The translations under genes and the position numbers were made by a program. Positions 1 to 12,154 of a DNA stretch of 64,000 nt are shown here, one piece after another. Location: the NCBI GenBank assembly GCA_948567375.1, contig OX419757.1:59148001-59212000 (forward strand), written 5' to 3'. The notes beneath the pieces are model-generated. The model made no database searches. It was not told where the DNA came from and was given only the letters and a program-made list of their open reading frames with translations. The number at the start of each line of letters is the position of its first letter. Position 1 is the stretch's first letter. This DNA comes from Lunularia cruciata (Eukaryota; Streptophyta; Marchantiopsida; Lunulariales; Lunulariaceae).

Positions 1-136
1 TATGAAATACATAACTCTTTCTATCATCTACCATCATCAATCTATTTTTGATACAAGCTTGATAAGAATACCTAATTCTTTTGCTAATTACATAGACATG
101 CAATTCTTTGAACTTCTAGAATAATTAAAATCTTAC

Positions 137-204
137 AATCATTATTAGATATCATACCTTGCAAGTGAAAAATCATTATTAGATATCATACCTTGCAAGT
201 GAAA
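137..204. repeat. perfect 34-bp tandem duplication
   Basis: Two identical 34-bp units (137-170 and 171-204) containing cattattagatatcatacc. They lie in the gag relic and probably arose by local slippage. Confidence 0.95.
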
Positions 205-1426
205 AAAACTTGCATAGGTTTATTTTTTGATCCCAATGGAACTTATCAAGTTCTCAATAAGTGGCTCAATCTTTCCTGTTTGGATTTTTTTTCCTTGATG
301 TTCTTGTTCTACAAACTCCATTTGGGTGATTAGTTGAGATCATCCATTCTTTTGTGTACATTCAACAATGCAATATCCAATTTGGCAATAATAAAATCAA
401 TTACCATTTTGTCATAGTCTCCTTATTTGTAATGCCTAATGATCTTTGTTGTACAACATCAATCTCCATTTGTGTTGGCTCCTCTATTCTTGTGTAGTGT
501 ATTGAAAGGTTTTATGGAGATCAAGGTCAAAGCCAAGTTGTGACAACCAAGGAACCAATTACATTGCTTTCTCCAAGGGTTTGTGCTCTCACAAGGTCCC
601 TTCCAATTTGTTTCATGACTTCAAGACCCCAAAAAATTGATCCAGAGCTTCACCTTTTGGTATATCTAGAATTTGCATTATGGTGTTCTCAAATTGAATG
701 ATGTAATTTCTCATAAAACCAATTTGTTTCAATTTTGCCAATCTATCTCATGTAGCTTGTGCAATATTAATAGCTTGGAATCTCCCAATTATTGTGATCT
801 TGAATTCTTCCCATGTTAAGATTGGCATAACACATACCATCTAGCTTGCTCTACTCAAAATTGGCACCATAGTTTTATCGCTCCATCAAATTTGCTTGAA
901 GCCAAGAGAATCTATCTCATTCATCTTGAAGATTTGTAGCGTTAAAATAATTTAATCAATCAAACACAAAGGTCTCCATTGCACCCAAGAGATTCTTGCC
1001 TTCAAATACCTTGGGCTTTGGAAATTAGATCTACTCTTCTCCTTCTCAAAATTGTACTCTCTCCACATGCTTTTGTCATTGATGGTCTCTTTCTTCCAAC
1101 AATTGAGTAAGGTGCTCAATTTTTTCTTGAATAGTGATGATAACTTTGGGCATTGCCACCAAGGCTACTAACCTATCAAACTACCTAAAATTATCTAAGT
1201 TAAACATAGATGCAACATGTTCACCATTCTATATTAATTACAATTGGAAGTATCCAAGGCTCATTAGAAAAGGTGATTACACAAAAAATTCTACCCAAAG
1301 CGTGAGATGAGAAATTACAAGAAATGATGCTTGGGTAGTACATGGACATGAAAATCTAGATTTTTTGGGGAAAGTGGATTTGATGGTCCATAAACTCCAT
1401 CCATCCCATTCCTACTCTAATACCAA

Positions 1427-1950
1427 TATAAAAGATTGAGGAGAGAAATAGGAGAAAGGAAGATTAATGTGAAAGATCACATCAGGAATCTTGAATGAGG
1501 GAAATTATGAATCCCTAGCATGAACTTAGGCTTTAATATTTATAGGGAACATACAAGGCTCTTGAGAAGCTTCTCAAGAAGATTTCTAAAATTTGTCTTC
1601 TTAGAGTGCAAGCTAAGCTGATTAGGAAGCTTCTTGAAAAAATTCCTTCTAGAAGTTGCCTACTTGGCGTGCAAGTTAAGCTAGTCAAGAAGCTTCTCAA
1701 GAAGCTTCTTTCTAGAAGCTACCTACTTGGTGTGTAAGCTAAGCTAGCTGAGAAACTTCCAAGAAGCTTCCTCTTAGAAATTGCATACTTTGCATACACA
1801 TTATACTTACATACCTATTTGAAAGGTACCAAGAAATTTCCAAAAAGCTCTATAGATGTTCCTAGACATCCCTAAAACTCCTAGCTAATTTGGCCTATTT
1901 TCTACCTCATTAGTCTTTACTAACTCGTCTACTAACTCCATATCGTTACA
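1427..1950 (-). repeat. 5' LTR of the reversed family-F element
   Basis: On the minus strand it starts TGTAACGATATGGAG (ending at 1950) and finishes at 1427, just before the primer-binding-like sequence. The interior holds tandem units rich in aagcttctt and 'ctacttgg', as in the LTR at 43926-44420. Length is 524 bp against 495 bp there. Confidence 0.7.
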
Positions 1951-4333
1951 CTCTTGCATTTTTCATGGATCAAATGCATAAGGTGCTAAAAGAGCTATTG
2001 GATTGATATGTGTAATGTTCTTGAATTACATTCCTATTATAGTAAGATAGAGGCAAAACACAAGAATCACTTATGAGAAGTCTTAAGATGACTATAGCAA
2101 TGGAAGTTCTATTACAAGAGTTCCAAGTGCACCTTTTGCAAAAGGAAGTTACCTTCTTGGGCCATAAGGTTTCAACAAAAGGCATCAAGATAGAAGAAGA
2201 GAAAAATCAGTGATTTTATTGATTTTCCTACTCCTAAAGATACCATGGGAGTTTGGGGATTTAAAAAATTGACAATTTTTTTTTGATGGTTCATCCATTA
2301 GTATACTCATGTGACCACATCATAATAAATTTCTTGGGGAAGATGATAAAATTTGAATGGATTGCCAAGCAAGAAGGAGAACTCAAGAAACTCAAGGATA
2401 TGATATCTTTACAACCCATCCTCCAACCATATGACCTTCAACTACCTTGTGTGTTTGATTTTGATGCTTCTAACTTTGAGATTATAATTGTGTTGCAATA
2501 GAATTACCAAATAGATTATATACATTTACATTTGTATCTTGATGACAAAATATATCAAAAATAAATTATTCTACTTGAGATCAAGAACAAATTACAATGG
2601 TATATGCAACAAAGTTATGGAGACATTATCTCATGAGTAAAAAACTGATAATGTTAACCAATCATATCTCCTTGTTGTAGACTTTACATTTGGAGCATAT
2701 GAAGAGTTAGCATCATTGATGGAAGGAACACTTGCAATTTTTTAATGTCAAGCTTAAACTTATAAACTTTGAAAGTTCCATGTAATTCTTGATGCCTTTT
2801 CATGATGACTTGATTTGAAAATTCATCTCTAATCTCCCATCGTAACAACAATCATCATGGTGGTGATATACCCATAGGTACAAATAGAGTTCAAGACTAC
2901 TTTCCAAAAAGATCACTTCTTTCTTTTTCTGCAACATACACATGCACATGATAAGGAGTAAAACACATTTTCATTTAAGGATGGCCATTTATTTTGCAAA
3001 AATCAAATTTATGTTCTAATGCAAAATAAATCTATGTTCTAGCTATGTGAGATCGACTACTTGTGCAATTTCAAGAAGCACATTATTTATAATTGTTGGT
3101 CTCATAGTATGGACAAGACATAGAGTATTCTACAATGCCAGTGGTGGTAGCCAAACATGGCATAATATATTTGAGATTTTGTTCAATCTTGTAAGAGTTG
3201 CTCAACACAACAAGATAACGTGTGGACTACTTAAATCACTACCAATTCCATTTGCATGGTGAGAACATATGAGCTTAGATCTTGTCACATGTTGCCAAAG
3301 ACAAGCCAATCCCATATAGAAAATGTAATTTTTGTTGATAAGCTCAACAAATAGATCTATTTATCACCTACCATGGATACTTTAGATGCTCTGATGTTGG
3401 CCAAGATTTAATTTGACTCTATCTTCAAACACCATGGATGCAAAGGGTTCTTATCTTTGATTATGATCTTTGGTAAATTTTGGCAAGTGCTCTTCAAGCT
3501 ACTCAACAACAAGTCTACCTTGTCTATTGCCAATCATCTTCAAATTGATGTGCAAACCAAATAGTAAATTACACCTTGGAAGATATGCTATTTGCCGTTG
3601 TCAATTGTCATCACATCTTGTATTGCAATTGCCAAATTTGCTTCTAAGAATTCTAAGCATATAAGTATAGAATTTTTTAACTTCTTTTTTACCTTCTTAA
3701 TTATAGGCAAGATCCACTCATTCTTGATTTTCTTCTTGCTCCATTCTTGTTCATTTCTCTCAGACTTCTAATTGTCTTGTCCATGTTATCTACACATTTA
3801 AACCAAGCCAAGTTTCATTTTCTTGGTGTACAAATTAACAAAAGCAATATCATGATAAATATTGTTGTGATCTTACCTTTCAAGTAGGTGATATGGTCAT
3901 GTTTTCCATTAGTAATCTCCTTCTCCCTATTGATACCCAGTTAATAAACTTGCTCCCAAGTGGATAGGTCTATTTGATATTCACTCAAATTATTTCTCAT
4001 ATTACCTAAAAACCTCTTATTCATCTGTTCTTCCATGTTTTGAAGTTGAACTACTTCTTTTCTAACCCATTTTCCTTTCCTACTTGTATTTAACTCACTC
4101 TTCCTCCTCCAGTCTTTATAAAAAATCATGAAGAATATAAAGTAGGCCGTATTCTTGCATGGCAAGACATCCAATATGGATGCAAACAACCAATCAAAAA
4201 TAAAGTCTTTTGGAATGGATATTCCCTTCATGACACCACATGGGAACCTCTTCTTCTCATTTATAAAATACTCAAATGGCCATATAAGAGTTTGGAGATT
4301 TATATGAGTAAATTTAAAATTAATAGTGGGGTA
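1951..4333 (+). pseudogene. Decayed Ty3/gypsy pol (RT end, RNase H, integrase, chromodomain), 5' truncated
   Basis: The sequence begins inside reverse transcriptase ('gatcaaatgcataaggtg', matching 46690 in the better copy). It then gives the RT C-terminal block (FLGHKVSTKGIKIEEEK-like, about 2140-2205), a connection/RNase H stretch (2283-2501, encoding LKDMISLQPILQPYD), degenerate integrase (about 3240-3660), and a chromodomain remnant near 4170-4250 (WNGYSLHDTTWEP). Stops and frameshifts are throughout. The 5' half is missing because the reversed element 1-1950 abuts it. It is collinear with 46690-46825 plus 49041-51290 of element F, so the two belong to one family. Confidence 0.7.
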
Positions 4334-4727
4334 TGTAATAATATTGAGTTAACAAAAGGTAGTGGATTACAAAAATTAGTTAAATATAGCAAAAAGCAAG
4401 TAGAAGTAGCCTAAATCTTCTTGGTAAAATGTTCTAGAAGCATCAAGGAAGCTTCTTCCCAAGAAGCTTCTAGGAACTTCCCAAAGGTGGAGTAACTTAT
4501 ATGCTAAATAAATAGCTAGCTTTGCTTGTACACCAAGTAGATAAGTAGATGGCTAGCTTTTCTTGCACTCAAAGAAATATAGTTTCTAGAAAGGACCTTC
4601 CTTTGAAACTTCTTGGCAGTCTTGTACTTGGCTTCCCTATAAGTTCATGCTAGGCACTCAAAGTTCTCTCATTTAAGAGTTCCAATGTGATCTTCCATTC
4701 TCATATTTCTCTCCTTGGTCTTTTATA
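4334..4727 (+). repeat. 3' LTR of the truncated family-F element
   Basis: It starts TGTAATAATATTGAG, nearly as the LTR at 43926 does (TGTAATAATATGGAG), follows a short G-rich tract (agtgggg), and ends near 'ctccttggtctttta'. The interior shows the same aagcttctt-rich units. It is about 100 bp shorter than its relative. The right end is placed by comparison and may be off by a few bases. Confidence 0.65.
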
Positions 4728-5740
4728 GGATAGATAAGTGGATTTTAGCTGGAAGTATCCCATAGACATTGATAAATTTAAGGGTTGTGAAAAATGAGAC
4801 TTATATATTTTAAAGAGTTACAAGTACTTCATAAAACTTATGAGAAAAAATTCAGCCTAAAATTTACACCCTTCAAAAAGTTATTCAAAATCCTAAAATT
4901 TTCTAATAACATTCATAAATGAGCTCAATTAGGGTTATGGATCCCCGTAAGAATATTTACAAGAATAGCCAAATTTCATGAGGTTCTCATAAAAATAGAT
5001 TTCTAAAACCCACTAGTATTTCATCACAATGAAGTAAGCCATAATAGTTTTTTTAATTAATGGATTAATTGATTATAAGCTATCACAAGATTAGTGTATT
5101 AAAGATGAAGAGCTACCAAAAGTCATATGTTCCTTGTTAGATCAACCTTTAAACCTCTTATTAGAAACTAAAACTTTAAGAGAAATTTGAAGGAATTAGT
5201 ATTTCTCATGGACTCCAAGCTTTGCATTTATGAGTCTACCCATAAGTCTAAGCTCACTAAAAAAACATAAAGGTGAGTAGAGCTTGTCTTATATCATCTA
5301 AATGACCTACTATATAAATATTATTTGTAAGTAAAAGGAAGGAGAAAGTTGCCACTAATTGTCTCAAAGCTATGAAGTAAGCTATCACAAATACATGCCA
5401 CCTAAAGAATCAACATGATGAGTGCTCTTTGGTAATGCAAGTCATGCAATCACTTGTGGTTTTCTAATCATTACATAATAGAGGTGATATCATACAATAA
5501 AATAGGATCAAAGAGAAGATCTGATTGCTTATCAAAGCACACAAGGCATAAAGACTCAACAAGTCTAAGGATGGCTGCTTTGGCTTGTATCATATTCTAA
5601 TCTTGCAATGATAGTGAATTTGAGTGCAATGAATTTGAGTGCAATATCTTGATGACTTGATGTACTTTTGTATGCTAGGAAGAGAAAAGTCCATAGTAGG
5701 AAAGGGTTAGTAATATTTAAGAAAACATCTCTATCACAAT

Positions 5741-5941
5741 CATCTAAAAGAATGGCTTGTAATAATAAAGAAAGAGTAGAACATATCAAGTGGCATAAGT
5801 TCATAAATCATCTAAAGAAGAGCTCATAATAATAAAGAAAGTGTAAAGCCTATCGAGTCATATAAGTTCATAATCATCTAAAGAAGAGCTTGTAACAATA
5901 AAGAGAGTGTAGAGCATACCAAGTAGTATAAGTGCATAAAA
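5741..5941. repeat. three tandem units of about 67 bp
   Basis: Units begin with catctaaa at 5741, 5809 and 5875 (periods 68 and 66), each continuing through 'aataataaag(a/g)aagtgta' and 'cataagttcata'. They are imperfect, roughly 85-90% alike by eye. Confidence 0.85.
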
Positions 5942-6150
5942 TCCTCATATATATTAATGGTCTAGGTATGCAAAGAAGTAGAGTTTGAATTAAGTCAAAA
6001 AGATGTAGAAATGAATAGGAGTCTAGCAAGGTCTTGATAGAAAAGGCAAGTGTAGAAAGGACATGGGAGAGTGGAAGAAGATGTAATGTCTACAAGTACC
6101 GCAATCTCTCTCTCTAGCTAGCAAATTCTCCATCCAAAGCATGTTGTCAA

Positions 6151-6171
6151 ATATATATATATATATATATA
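6151..6171. repeat. (AT)n microsatellite
   Basis: About ten AT dinucleotides in a row, in AT-rich spacer. Confidence 0.95.
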
Positions 6172-7096
6172 CATAATGTATCTAATAAGGATCCATAAAT
6201 ATAATAATTTGGTACACCTAAAATTATAACATATGATAATTGTAAAGGGAGTTTTAATAAAATATTGAAAACAAAAATAAATTCATTTTAATATCTTCAA
6301 TCAAAAGAGAAACATGTACATAAGCTCTAGGACCCTTTGTTCCACAAAAGAGAATCCTAATTCTGCTAGGAAAAAATATATTGGTTTTTGTGAATCCTAG
6401 TTATACCAAGAACAAATGTATTAGTGAGAATGCTAATGAGTTTTCTAGCAAGTGTGGAAAATACTAATTCTACTAAAAAAGATGTATTACCAATGATACT
6501 AATCAGTATGATGGCAAGGATGTGAGAGTATATAAACTCATTAAGATTCACTTCAAATTTTCTAAAGTCTAGAGATAGAAAATTTATAATTGGAAGAGTA
6601 CTATGCTATTGGGATAGGCAATAGATCTTGAGCTAAGTAAAGATATGGCTAAAAATCATATTTAATTCATTTTATATCATTATGGATGCAAGAAGAAAAG
6701 GATGATCATATTTAAATATTTTTTAGCTAAGCTAACAAGAGAGTCATTCAAGCTATACACCTAGAAAATTGAAAGAATATCTAAACGGGTGAATGGCCTA
6801 TCTAAAGTACTATCCAGATAATGCACAATTATTGAAGTATGTCTTTTTATAAAATCTCATTAATCTAGATATTGAATACGTGAGAATATATAATAGATGA
6901 GAATTAGATCATAGATTGAAATCTGAGCATGTAATATCCAAAATGACAGCACATTGAAACAAAATGAATATTTCCTCCAAATGGCCTCTTTTTGTATTGT
7001 AATCCCAGAGGCAATTGACAACACAACTATAAACTAAATGGACATATGGAATCTAAATTGAGACGTTGAGATACAAAATTACCAGAGTATATGCAA

Positions 7097-7346
7097 CATA
7101 GCTTTCACATATTTATTGCCATGTATTATTTTTTTTTTCTATCATACGCGGCCGAGGGCAAAGTGGCTTTTGAATTGAACTTATTTCTCACCTTCGCCTT
7201 CCGTAGTTTCGAAAAAATACTCATAGCTTTCACATGTTTATTGCCATATGCATATCTTTCCTATCATACGCCGCTAAGCACGAAGTGGCGAATAAGTTAA
7301 ACTAATTTATAACTTTCTCCTTCAGTAGTTTGAAAAGATCCTCAAC
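7097..7346. repeat. two diverged tandem units, period 125 bp
   Basis: Starts 'catagctttcacat' at 7097 and again at 7222. Each unit continues through 'ttattgccat', 'ctatcatacgc' and 'aagtggc' and ends near 'gtagttt(c)gaaaa'. The 'catacgcggccg' core resembles the GCGGTCGCC repeats found elsewhere in the window. Confidence 0.8.
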
Positions 7347-7619
7347 ATGTTGTATACTCCTGCTAGAAATGACAGATATCAAACTATTCGGTTTTTAACT
7401 ACTCCCCTTCAAAAGTATAGAAATATGGGATTTGCAACTTCGGTTTAAGGTAACTACCTGGTAGTGTGATTATGCCAAGGACTTCTTTTTATTAAACTGT
7501 TGACGTATAGTATGCTGCTGATTTAGTTGGTGAGTTTGTATAGTAATACAGGAGTTCTTATCATGCTTCATTTTTTGGCCTGAAGTGCATGAAGAAGGGG
7601 TTCTATCATTGCTCACCAA

Positions 7620-9384
7620 TCGCTCGCCAATGGGAAAACGCAAATGAAGAGTAGTAAGGCCTCAAAACTACGAAGAGGGTTTAGGGAGTTACCGGGATAC
7701 ATAGGCAGTTATCAAGGTACCTCTACCAGAATTAATTACGGGGGTGTATTGGTTGAATTCGTTGACCGAGCGACGTCGGTATGAACAAACGACACTGCAC
7801 CGGACGAGAAAACGAGAAATTTATTTTTTCGACCCGCTGTGCACTGCCGCAAGCTGGTACTGGTTGTCAACGGGAACATAGCTGATCCATGATTCGACTC
7901 ATGCGGGGTCGGAATCTAGTAACCCTCCTGGCGAAAGGAAGGACGATGTATTACCAGGTCTCCGGTTTCCAGGCAACTTATGTAACTCTCTCGACGTCGT
8001 CGTCAAACAGGAGTCACGGCTACTATGTACTGTAGGTGGGCCAGTTGACGAGCAGCCAATGGGAAGAGGTATATGTTGCATCCAACTGATGAGCTAAAGA
8101 CACGCCACACGGTTTGTTTGCTTGAACTTTCGGGGCCCCACGACCATCTGTGACCTTGCAATTCTACCTTTCTATTTGGGGACGGTGCCATTTGTGCTCT
8201 AAAATAGATGTTGGAGCTATAATTTGTTTCCAACATGAACTAAAACGAGTGCCAGTCACCCAGCAAGCAAAGTTTCATTTTGGAATCGGAGATGCTGAAG
8301 TGTTCGGCGAACCAAAAATGCTTTTACCAAAGCCATTAGAAATAGAATGTAAAAGAAAACTAGTTTGGATTGAACCAAGACTCGGTGAAGGCCTATCTTT
8401 CAAAAAAGAGGTTCCAACAGCACTCTCCTGCTCGAAAATGTCATCTCCTTCCTACATTTTAGGTGTTATCGTACGCGGTCGCCTTTTCTATTTTCAGTCT
8501 GAAGCAATAACTTGCAGCGCAGATCCGGAGGACTGTAGACAACGCCACCCCATTACTTCACCCCTCTGTTGTTACTCGACGAAGGTGCTGTCCTGTACCT
8601 CTCCTGTCCATTCCATCCATATCCTATATTCGACATGCCGGGGGAATGAAGCGAAACGCAGTGCAATGAACTGCAATGAAGAAGAAAATCGGAACTCTCG
8701 CACGCAACATGAGCCAGGTTACCTCATTCCACAGTTCCTGGAGTCCAAACCACGGCCACGTAAACAATTGACACAGACAAAACAAAGCAAGAACAGTAAC
8801 CACACAGGTGGGAACCGGCTGAGCGCACAGTGTGGTAATACTTTAACCTGAGAGTAAGATGTGAAACTCGAGGTGGACCCAAGGGTCTCGAGTTAATGTA
8901 GAAGTAGTGTGCGTCAGTCTCCTATCCTTTTACTGAAGCAGCGCTTGCTTGCCTTGGACTTGACAAAGGAAGAGCCAGTAGGGTGGCTAAACAAAGGGGT
9001 GGTGATCTGTTGGGAGGAGAATTGTGAGGGAAAGAGACAACGCAAGGAAGGGAAGTAGTGACGAGCGACGACGGGAGGAAGCAGAAAGAGTGAGAGAAGA
9101 GACGACGAGCGAGGAAGACGAAGAGAGGCAGCGCAATGTCGCGAGAATTAAGCTACCAAGCTGCTGCATAATCCTGCCATCGAGCCGGTTTGCGGTCCTT
9201 GGAGTATGATGCAGCTCCGCGGGTGAGAGCAGGCGCAGCGCTGGTAGGTGTGGGTTTAGGGACCGAGGAGGAGCTCGAGCGAGCGAGAAATAGAGCGAGG
9301 AGTGCAGGTCGAGGTTTGTCAACCCTAGAGGAGGGGCAATCTGTTGTAGTAGCAAAAGGATAGGTGGAACAGGGAGGCTAGACA
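7620..9384 (+). promoter_or_regulatory. presumed upstream region and 5' leader of the bHLH gene
   Basis: This GC-richer stretch (about 45-50% by eye) precedes the bHLH start codon. From about 9000 to 9330 it is strongly purine-rich (GA-rich, many gag/gaa/gcga), as in long plant 5' leaders. I can name no TATA box or transcription start with confidence. An in-frame TAG at 9379-9381 lies immediately before the ATG. An unassigned 233-codon open frame (8150-8851, +) lies inside it. Confidence 0.4.
8445..8510 (+). repeat. GCGGTCGCC-type dispersed repeat, copy 1
   Basis: Contains TACGCGGTCGCC (8472-8483), followed by 'ttttc' and 'ttttcagtct' and preceded by 'tccttcctacatttt'. The same order recurs at 17371-17450. 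Confidence 0.5.
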
Positions 9385-12154
9385 ATGTCTTCTCCGTCGA
9401 ATAACAGCAAGTGGATCTCCTTCCTTGCTGAAAATCTTCTGGAAGTGGAGGAGCCACAGCCTTTCCATGCCTTCCAGTGGTGCACGAGCCAGTCGCTCCC
9501 CGAGCAGGAGAACTGCAGGTGGGGTCTCGTTCGTTTCTGTCAGGAAGTGAGTAGGGTTGAATGAATGTTAGATTAGGAAAAGTATTGTGTCGTCGCTTTT
9601 CGCACTCGGTGCTTAGTGCCTCGCGCGCTCTTGTTCCACTTTCGTTTCTTCAGTTCTTTGTCAAAATTTCGTGACAATTGAACGTCAATTGTGGATTCGC
9701 CTTGTATCTTCTTCGCCTGTTGTGAGTTTTGCGTCGTTTTCTGATTGCGTCCGTACACACAAAGGGCTGAATTATAATGCCTATTTCCTTACCTTCCGTG
9801 AAGTTTCTAGTCGTTTCACTTGTTTAGGAAGGAGGTCTGATCATGTCGTCCCTGTCTGCGTAGTTCGGAGCACTCCTTGGTCAAAGCGGCAGGGATGTTC
9901 AGTATACATGATGTGCTTCATTTTGCGCCAGCTCAGGCCGATCTTTGTTGTTGTCCTCTACATAGACAGGCCTAAGAATTAGTACATCTAGAATTTTACG
10001 AAGTCTCGTTACTTGGTCTGCAGCTTCCTCAATCATCTTACAGGATTGCTGCTAAGAGACTTGCACACTGAAGTTAATCATTCCAGAGGTTAACGTTGCG
10101 TGTTGATAATTGTCGACCTCTAGCCCGATGTTATGGAATGAAAAGAGATACATACAGTGGAATAAAGCCATGCTGTATCTCCAGCGTGGTCAAAGCCTTA
10201 CATACTAACGCTCTATTAGGTTTTACTCATAGGTAAGTCTCAGTTAGTTGGACTTCTGTTATTCCCATCCAATCAGCAGGCGTCCAGGTCGTTGATCATC
10301 CTGGAACAGGCTATCTCTCTTTTGCCCTGTGTATTTTCACGCCGTCGAGGCTGGTTAACAACTGGATTCTACTTTTGAACCCATTGATCTACTTAAGGAA
10401 GTGGAGGCTTCGTGTATTTTAAAGCTTCAATGTATTCTGGGGAAGATACCGATTCAGTCGTTTCTAAATGTTGGACTAGCCTCTGGACATCCAATCAGAC
10501 GTCAAGGCACATGTCTCTTCTTTACCTGTGCGAAATCAGGGACCAGAGCATGAATTTCGTCTGGTCTTTGTATATGGCGCCCAAAACTGTGTCACATGAA
10601 GTCACCTGCTCATTGGAGCATCCTGGAGTACGAAAAGTTGTACTGTTGTCTGGTTTTGACACAAGGTTTTGATGTCTGCAGTGCGGAGAACGATGGCTCA
10701 AAGGCCGATTCAGATGATCACGAAAAGATTTGTCCAAGGAAAAGGTGAGGCTGCCGACTTGCATAAGCTCAAGTGCAGAAGGTCGTCTACTGTGTGATTG
10801 GTAGTGTGAGATCTTGTGTTCCTTGCTCATTACCGTAAGCAACTTCTGCTGCTTGTATGAATTATCAACCTGTAGAATTAAGTGCCTCTGGAGTTACCAC
10901 TGGGTTTCCGATAAGTCTTTGTTAAGCCCTCCGGTAGCTGACTTGGTTTCTGTCTTTAATATTTAGGTCTCGAGACGAATCATGCACTGGAGCTGGCAGC
11001 AAAGCCTGCCGTGAGAAGATGAGGAGGGATCGTCTGAATGACAGGTAACTATAGAAATGGTATTCGAGCTAATTTATACTGAGGTTTAAGTTTTGACTGC
11101 GAGTCGTTACGTCATATCATACTGAGTTTTACATTGTGCTGTTGCTTATCGGCTAATATGCTTTTGGCGAATGGCCTTGTCCTCTCAAATTTGGAGCTCC
11201 GCTGTCATTACTTTCCATCTCGAAGGAATCGCAATTCTTCACGAGTGTTTGATGATTTTCTGTGCACATCTCTAAATCAGGTTCGTGGAGTTAAGCTCAG
11301 CCTTGGAACCAGGCAGACCCCCCAAGTCAGACAAGGCTACTATCCTTTGTGATGCTGTTCGTATTTTGAATCAGCTACGAGCAGAGGCCCAGGAGCTGAA
11401 GGACTCTAACCATCTGCTGCGCGAAGCAATCAAAGATCTGAAGGTCAGAGTCTCCTTTCAATTCTACGTATTCAATTATCATGTTGGGAGGGAACGTGAC
11501 GGTCGTGAGAACTGGCTTTGTGTAGTGCTAGGTTTGGGTATCTTATATTCTCATCTGGTCCTTGTGGACTTACATGTGTTGCTTTTATATTAAGATATTA
11601 CTGAGAATCGTATCTAACATGTCTACCCGTGCTTTCTATCTCGAAGTTTGGTTGAAAGGGAGATACCAAACATTTGTCCGCGTTTCTCTCTAGATCTAAC
11701 ACGTATCCTCTGTATAAATGAGATGGGCTCTTGACGCTTGAGATCAATGTAACTACCCGCCTCTTGATTCCATTTGGCAAACAGAGAGCTGCTGCAGTTG
11801 GAAACCTCTTAATACAAATCTCTGGCAGGGAACTGATCTTGTGTGGTCATTCTGCGTGTTTGTACCGTTTAGGCTGAAAAGAATGAGCTCCGTGATGAGA
11901 AGCTAAGGTTGAAGGCAGACAAGGAGAGGTTGGAGCAGCAATTGAAGACTATGACGATTCCATCAACATATCTTACACACCCTGCAACCCTGCATGCTGC
12001 TGCTGCATTTGCTCAGGCCCAAGCCCAGGCACATGCAAGCAACAACAAGACTCCGCATATGGCAGGATACCCAGGAATGGCTATGTGGCAATGGATGCCA
12101 CAGGCAGCAGTCGACACGTCGCAAGACCACGTACTCAGACCTCCAGTTGCTTAA
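9385..12154 (+). CDS. ILR3-like: bHLH transcription factor, subgroup IVc (ILR3/bHLH105-like), 5 coding exons
   Basis: Coding exons 9385-9518, 10682-10744, 10967-11044, 11281-11443 and 11873-12154 are joined by GT-AG introns and give 239 aa; Arabidopsis ILR3 is about 234. An in-frame TAG at 9379-9381 fixes the start. Residues about 77-93 form the basic region (SKACREKMRRDRLNDRF, with the E/R pair that contacts E-boxes). Helix 1 is about 91-102, then the loop with EPGRPPKSDKA, helix 2 about 108-130, and a leucine-zipper coiled coil about 131-173. An Ala/Gln-rich linker (AFAQAQAQAHA) follows, and the C terminus MWQWMPQAAVDTSQDHVLRP is the subgroup IVc signature. Arabidopsis IVc proteins are nuclear dimeric regulators of iron-deficiency and stress genes; that role here is inferred. 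The N-terminal 65 residues are poorly conserved. No break or missing residue is seen. Confidence 0.93.

Larger units (their letters stand above)
1..1950 (-). mobile_element. Ty3/gypsy element, family F, 5' part (LTR + gag), cut by window edge
   Basis: Read on the minus strand this is an LTR (1427-1950), a primer-binding-like TTGGTATTAGAG just inside it (about 1415-1426), and a decayed gag running to position 1. It matches the LTR, leader and gag of the plus-strand element at 43926 block by block; for example the 'accatcaatgacaa' leader and the degenerate CCHC knuckle near 375-420 have counterparts at 44760 and 45465. No long open frame survives. It abuts a plus-strand pol fragment at 1950/1951 and probably inserted into it. 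The other end lies outside the window, so neither its LTR nor its target duplication can be checked. Confidence 0.75.
4728..7619. other. AT-rich spacer, no gene recognised
   Basis: No open frame here resembles a known protein and none exceeds 80 codons. It holds a three-unit tandem repeat (5741-5941), a TA microsatellite (6151-6171) and a 125-bp duplication (7097-7346). From about 7600 the base composition shifts toward the GC-richer genic island. Confidence 0.6.

Noticed and set aside
8987-9457. 156-codon minus-strand frame (Leu/Ser/Pro-rich)
   Set aside because: It is the complement of the GA-rich 5' leader and exon 1 of the bHLH gene. Composition alone explains its length and low complexity.
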